Assembly (NCBI RefSeq): GCF_004114955.1
Contig: NZ_CP030053.1
Coordinates: forward strand, 5,022,001 to 5,086,000
Source: Bradyrhizobium guangzhouense
GTDB taxonomy: Bacteria > Pseudomonadota > Alphaproteobacteria > Rhizobiales > Xanthobacteraceae
Length of the DNA: 64,000 nt
Reading direction: 5' to 3'
This document shows, one piece after another, positions 63,059 through 64,000 of this stretch. Below the pieces are notes generated by a model that was not told the origin of the DNA, did no database searches, and was given only the letters and a program-made list of their open reading frames with translations. Position 1 is the stretch's first letter. Each line of letters opens with the position of its first letter. A program made the translations under genes and the position numbers.

Positions 63059-63463
63059 TCAGGCCGGCACGATCACCTTGCCGATCGGCCAAAGCGCGAT
63101 ACCCGCGAGCTTCAGGTGGGCCCAGGCGAAGGGAAGGCCGATGATGGTGATGGCGAAGAGCACGGCCGTCAGGAGATGCCCGAGCGCCAGCCACCAGCCG
63201 GCCAGCACGAACCAGATGATGTTGCCGATCACCCCGAGGGCGCCGGTGCCGATATCGCTCATGCCGGTGACCTCGTCACGGCTGACCGCGCGCGAGCCGA
63301 ACGGCAGCAGCGTGTAAATGGCGATGTTGAACGCCGCCCGCGCCCAGGGCAGCCCGATGATGGTGATGGCCATGATGACCGAGGCCACCAGCCAGCCGAA
63401 GGCCATCCAGGCGCCGCCGATGAGAATCCAGATCAGGTTGAGCAGGATCGAAACTGGGGACAT
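63059..63463 (-). CDS. YccF-domain inner-membrane protein
   Basis: A 134-residue membrane protein with two copies of the YccF domain: [35 protein letters not shown] and, later, [35 protein letters not shown]. Four hydrophobic segments are expected. Function of YccF proteins is not known. It lies upstream of ppc on the same strand, with a 133-nt gap, and divergent from glgX. Confidence 0.88.
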   Translation of the reverse strand: MSPVSILLNLIWILIGGAWMAFGWLVASVIMAITIIGLPWARAAFNIAIYTLLPFGSRAVSRDEVTGMSDIGTGALGVIGNIIWFVLAGWWLALGHLLTAVLFAITIIGLPFAWAHLKLAGIALWPIGKVIVPA

Positions 63464-63650
63464 GAGTTTAAGAACCCTGGGATCATCCGGAGGTCAATGA
63501 TCCCGCCTATATAGGTGCGAAATTCGTCGTTGCGAAGACGGCTCCCATTTCATCGAATTGACGCACGCAGTGCCCAGGATGGCACGGCGTTTGAAACATT
63601 TGGAACGCAATGGCGTTGCTGTCGCGGCCATCGGGGCCTGGGGGATTCAA

Positions 63651-64000
63651 ATGTCCGATTTCGTCATCGAGGAAGGCCTGCCTTATCCGCTGGGTGCCCA
63701 TTGGAGCGGCAACGGCACCAATTTTGCGGTGTTTTCGGCCAATGCCACCAAGGTGGAAGTCTGCCTGTACGATGGCGATCGCGAGACGCATCGCTTCGAG
63801 CTGCCGGAATATACCGACCAGGTCTTCCACGGCTACATCTCCGGCGTCGGCCCCGGCACTTTTTACGGCTACCGCGTCTATGGGCCCTATCAGCCCGACG
63901 CCGGTCACCGCTTCAATCCCAACAAGCTGCTGCTCGATCCCTATGCCCGCGCCCATGCCGGGAGCCTGACCTGGAATCCGGCGGTGTTCGGCTACATCAT
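63651..64000 (+). CDS. glgX: Glycogen debranching enzyme GlgX, 5' part only
   Basis: Reading starts at ATG 63651 (GGGGATT upstream) and runs open through the right edge, 116 codons visible. It begins MSDFVIEEGLPYPLGAHWSG, then NGTNFAVFSANATKVEVCLYD, VFHGYISGVGPGTFYGYRVYG and PNKLLLDPYARA, the N-terminal carbohydrate-binding and linker part of GlgX/TreX-type isoamylases. It cleaves alpha-1,6 branches of limit dextrin in glycogen turnover. The catalytic barrel lies outside the window. Confidence 0.92.
   Translation, partial: MSDFVIEEGLPYPLGAHWSGNGTNFAVFSANATKVEVCLYDGDRETHRFELPEYTDQVFHGYISGVGPGTFYGYRVYGPYQPDAGHRFNPNKLLLDPYARAHAGSLTWNPAVFGYI

Noticed and set aside
63498..63527. TGATCC-N18-TTCGTC upstream of glgX as a further RpoE promoter.
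   Set aside because: The -10 is poor, it is about 120 nt from the start, and one or two chance TGATCC hits are expected in intergenic DNA of this window.

Overview
The window is high-GC alphaproteobacterial chromosome, most likely Bradyrhizobium or a close relative in the Nitrobacteraceae. The reasons are a hopanoid locus with a C-2 methylase, an ECF11 RpoE-ChrR pair, a homoprotocatechuate (hpa) operon, several chemoreceptors, many solute-transport and catabolic genes, and short palindromic intergenic repeats of the kind common in this group. This assignment is inference from gene content; no rRNA is present. I saw no tRNA, insertion sequence, prophage, CRISPR array or other mobile element. 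The window looks like stable core and accessory chromosome.

Layout. 1-8.5 kb: hopanoid-linked block, all minus strand except one small secreted protein: hpnC (cut by the left edge), a Cys-rich secreted protein, an RND/MMPL exporter, then eutB-hpnP-eutC, in which the 2-methylhopanoid methylase gene lies between the two ethanolamine ammonia-lyase subunit genes. 8.8-20.4 kb: a chemoreceptor, a polytopic membrane protein, a Zn-alcohol dehydrogenase/cupin pair with a divergent LysR regulator, a P-loop kinase, two possible membrane microproteins, an RlpA-like protein, HdeD, a Rieske-FAD reductase, an alpha/beta hydrolase and a small conserved protein. 20.4-27.8 kb: a photooxidative-stress cluster: an MHYT-GGDEF-EAL protein, RpoE-type ECF sigma factor, ChrR zinc anti-sigma, a second ECF sigma factor, an iron-sulfur photolyase, TspO and an HD-domain protein. 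Five TGATCC-N18 promoter candidates sit in front of genes here. 28-30.4 kb: a formyltransferase-like gene overlapping a TPR/ATP-grasp gene. 30.5-37.2 kb: a three-gene transglutaminase / circularly permuted ATP-grasp-alpha-E / transglutaminase-DUF2126 operon.

37.4-42 kb: an Aer-type PAS protein overlapping a chemoreceptor gene (a split energy-taxis receptor), then a UxaA/GarD-family dehydratase and an HpcH/HpaI aldolase. 42-49.2 kb: hpaR facing the hpaH-F-E-D-G operon plus a ThDP enzyme, with a perfect 16-bp palindromic operator between hpaR and hpaH. 49.2-50.6 kb: a 2OG-Fe(II) oxygenase/AlkB pair. 50.7-57.4 kb: a branched-chain-type ABC importer (livK-H-M-G-F) running into an amidase and a DUF2848 protein. 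57.6-60.1 kb, divergent: a DUF35 protein, a thiolase-like protein and a short-chain dehydrogenase. 60.1-64 kb: phosphoenolpyruvate carboxylase, a YccF protein and the 5' end of glgX, which has no stop inside the window.

Most operons are tightly packed, with repeated 4-nt ATGA overlaps (hpnP/eutC, cupin/ADH, formyltransferase/ATP-grasp, ATP-grasp/transglutaminase). Several starts are TTG or GTG and were chosen by Shine-Dalgarno spacing. Parts most worth follow-up: the eutB-hpnP-eutC arrangement, the putative RpoE regulon with a second ECF sigma factor, and the formyltransferase plus TPR/ATP-grasp pair, for which I know no described function.
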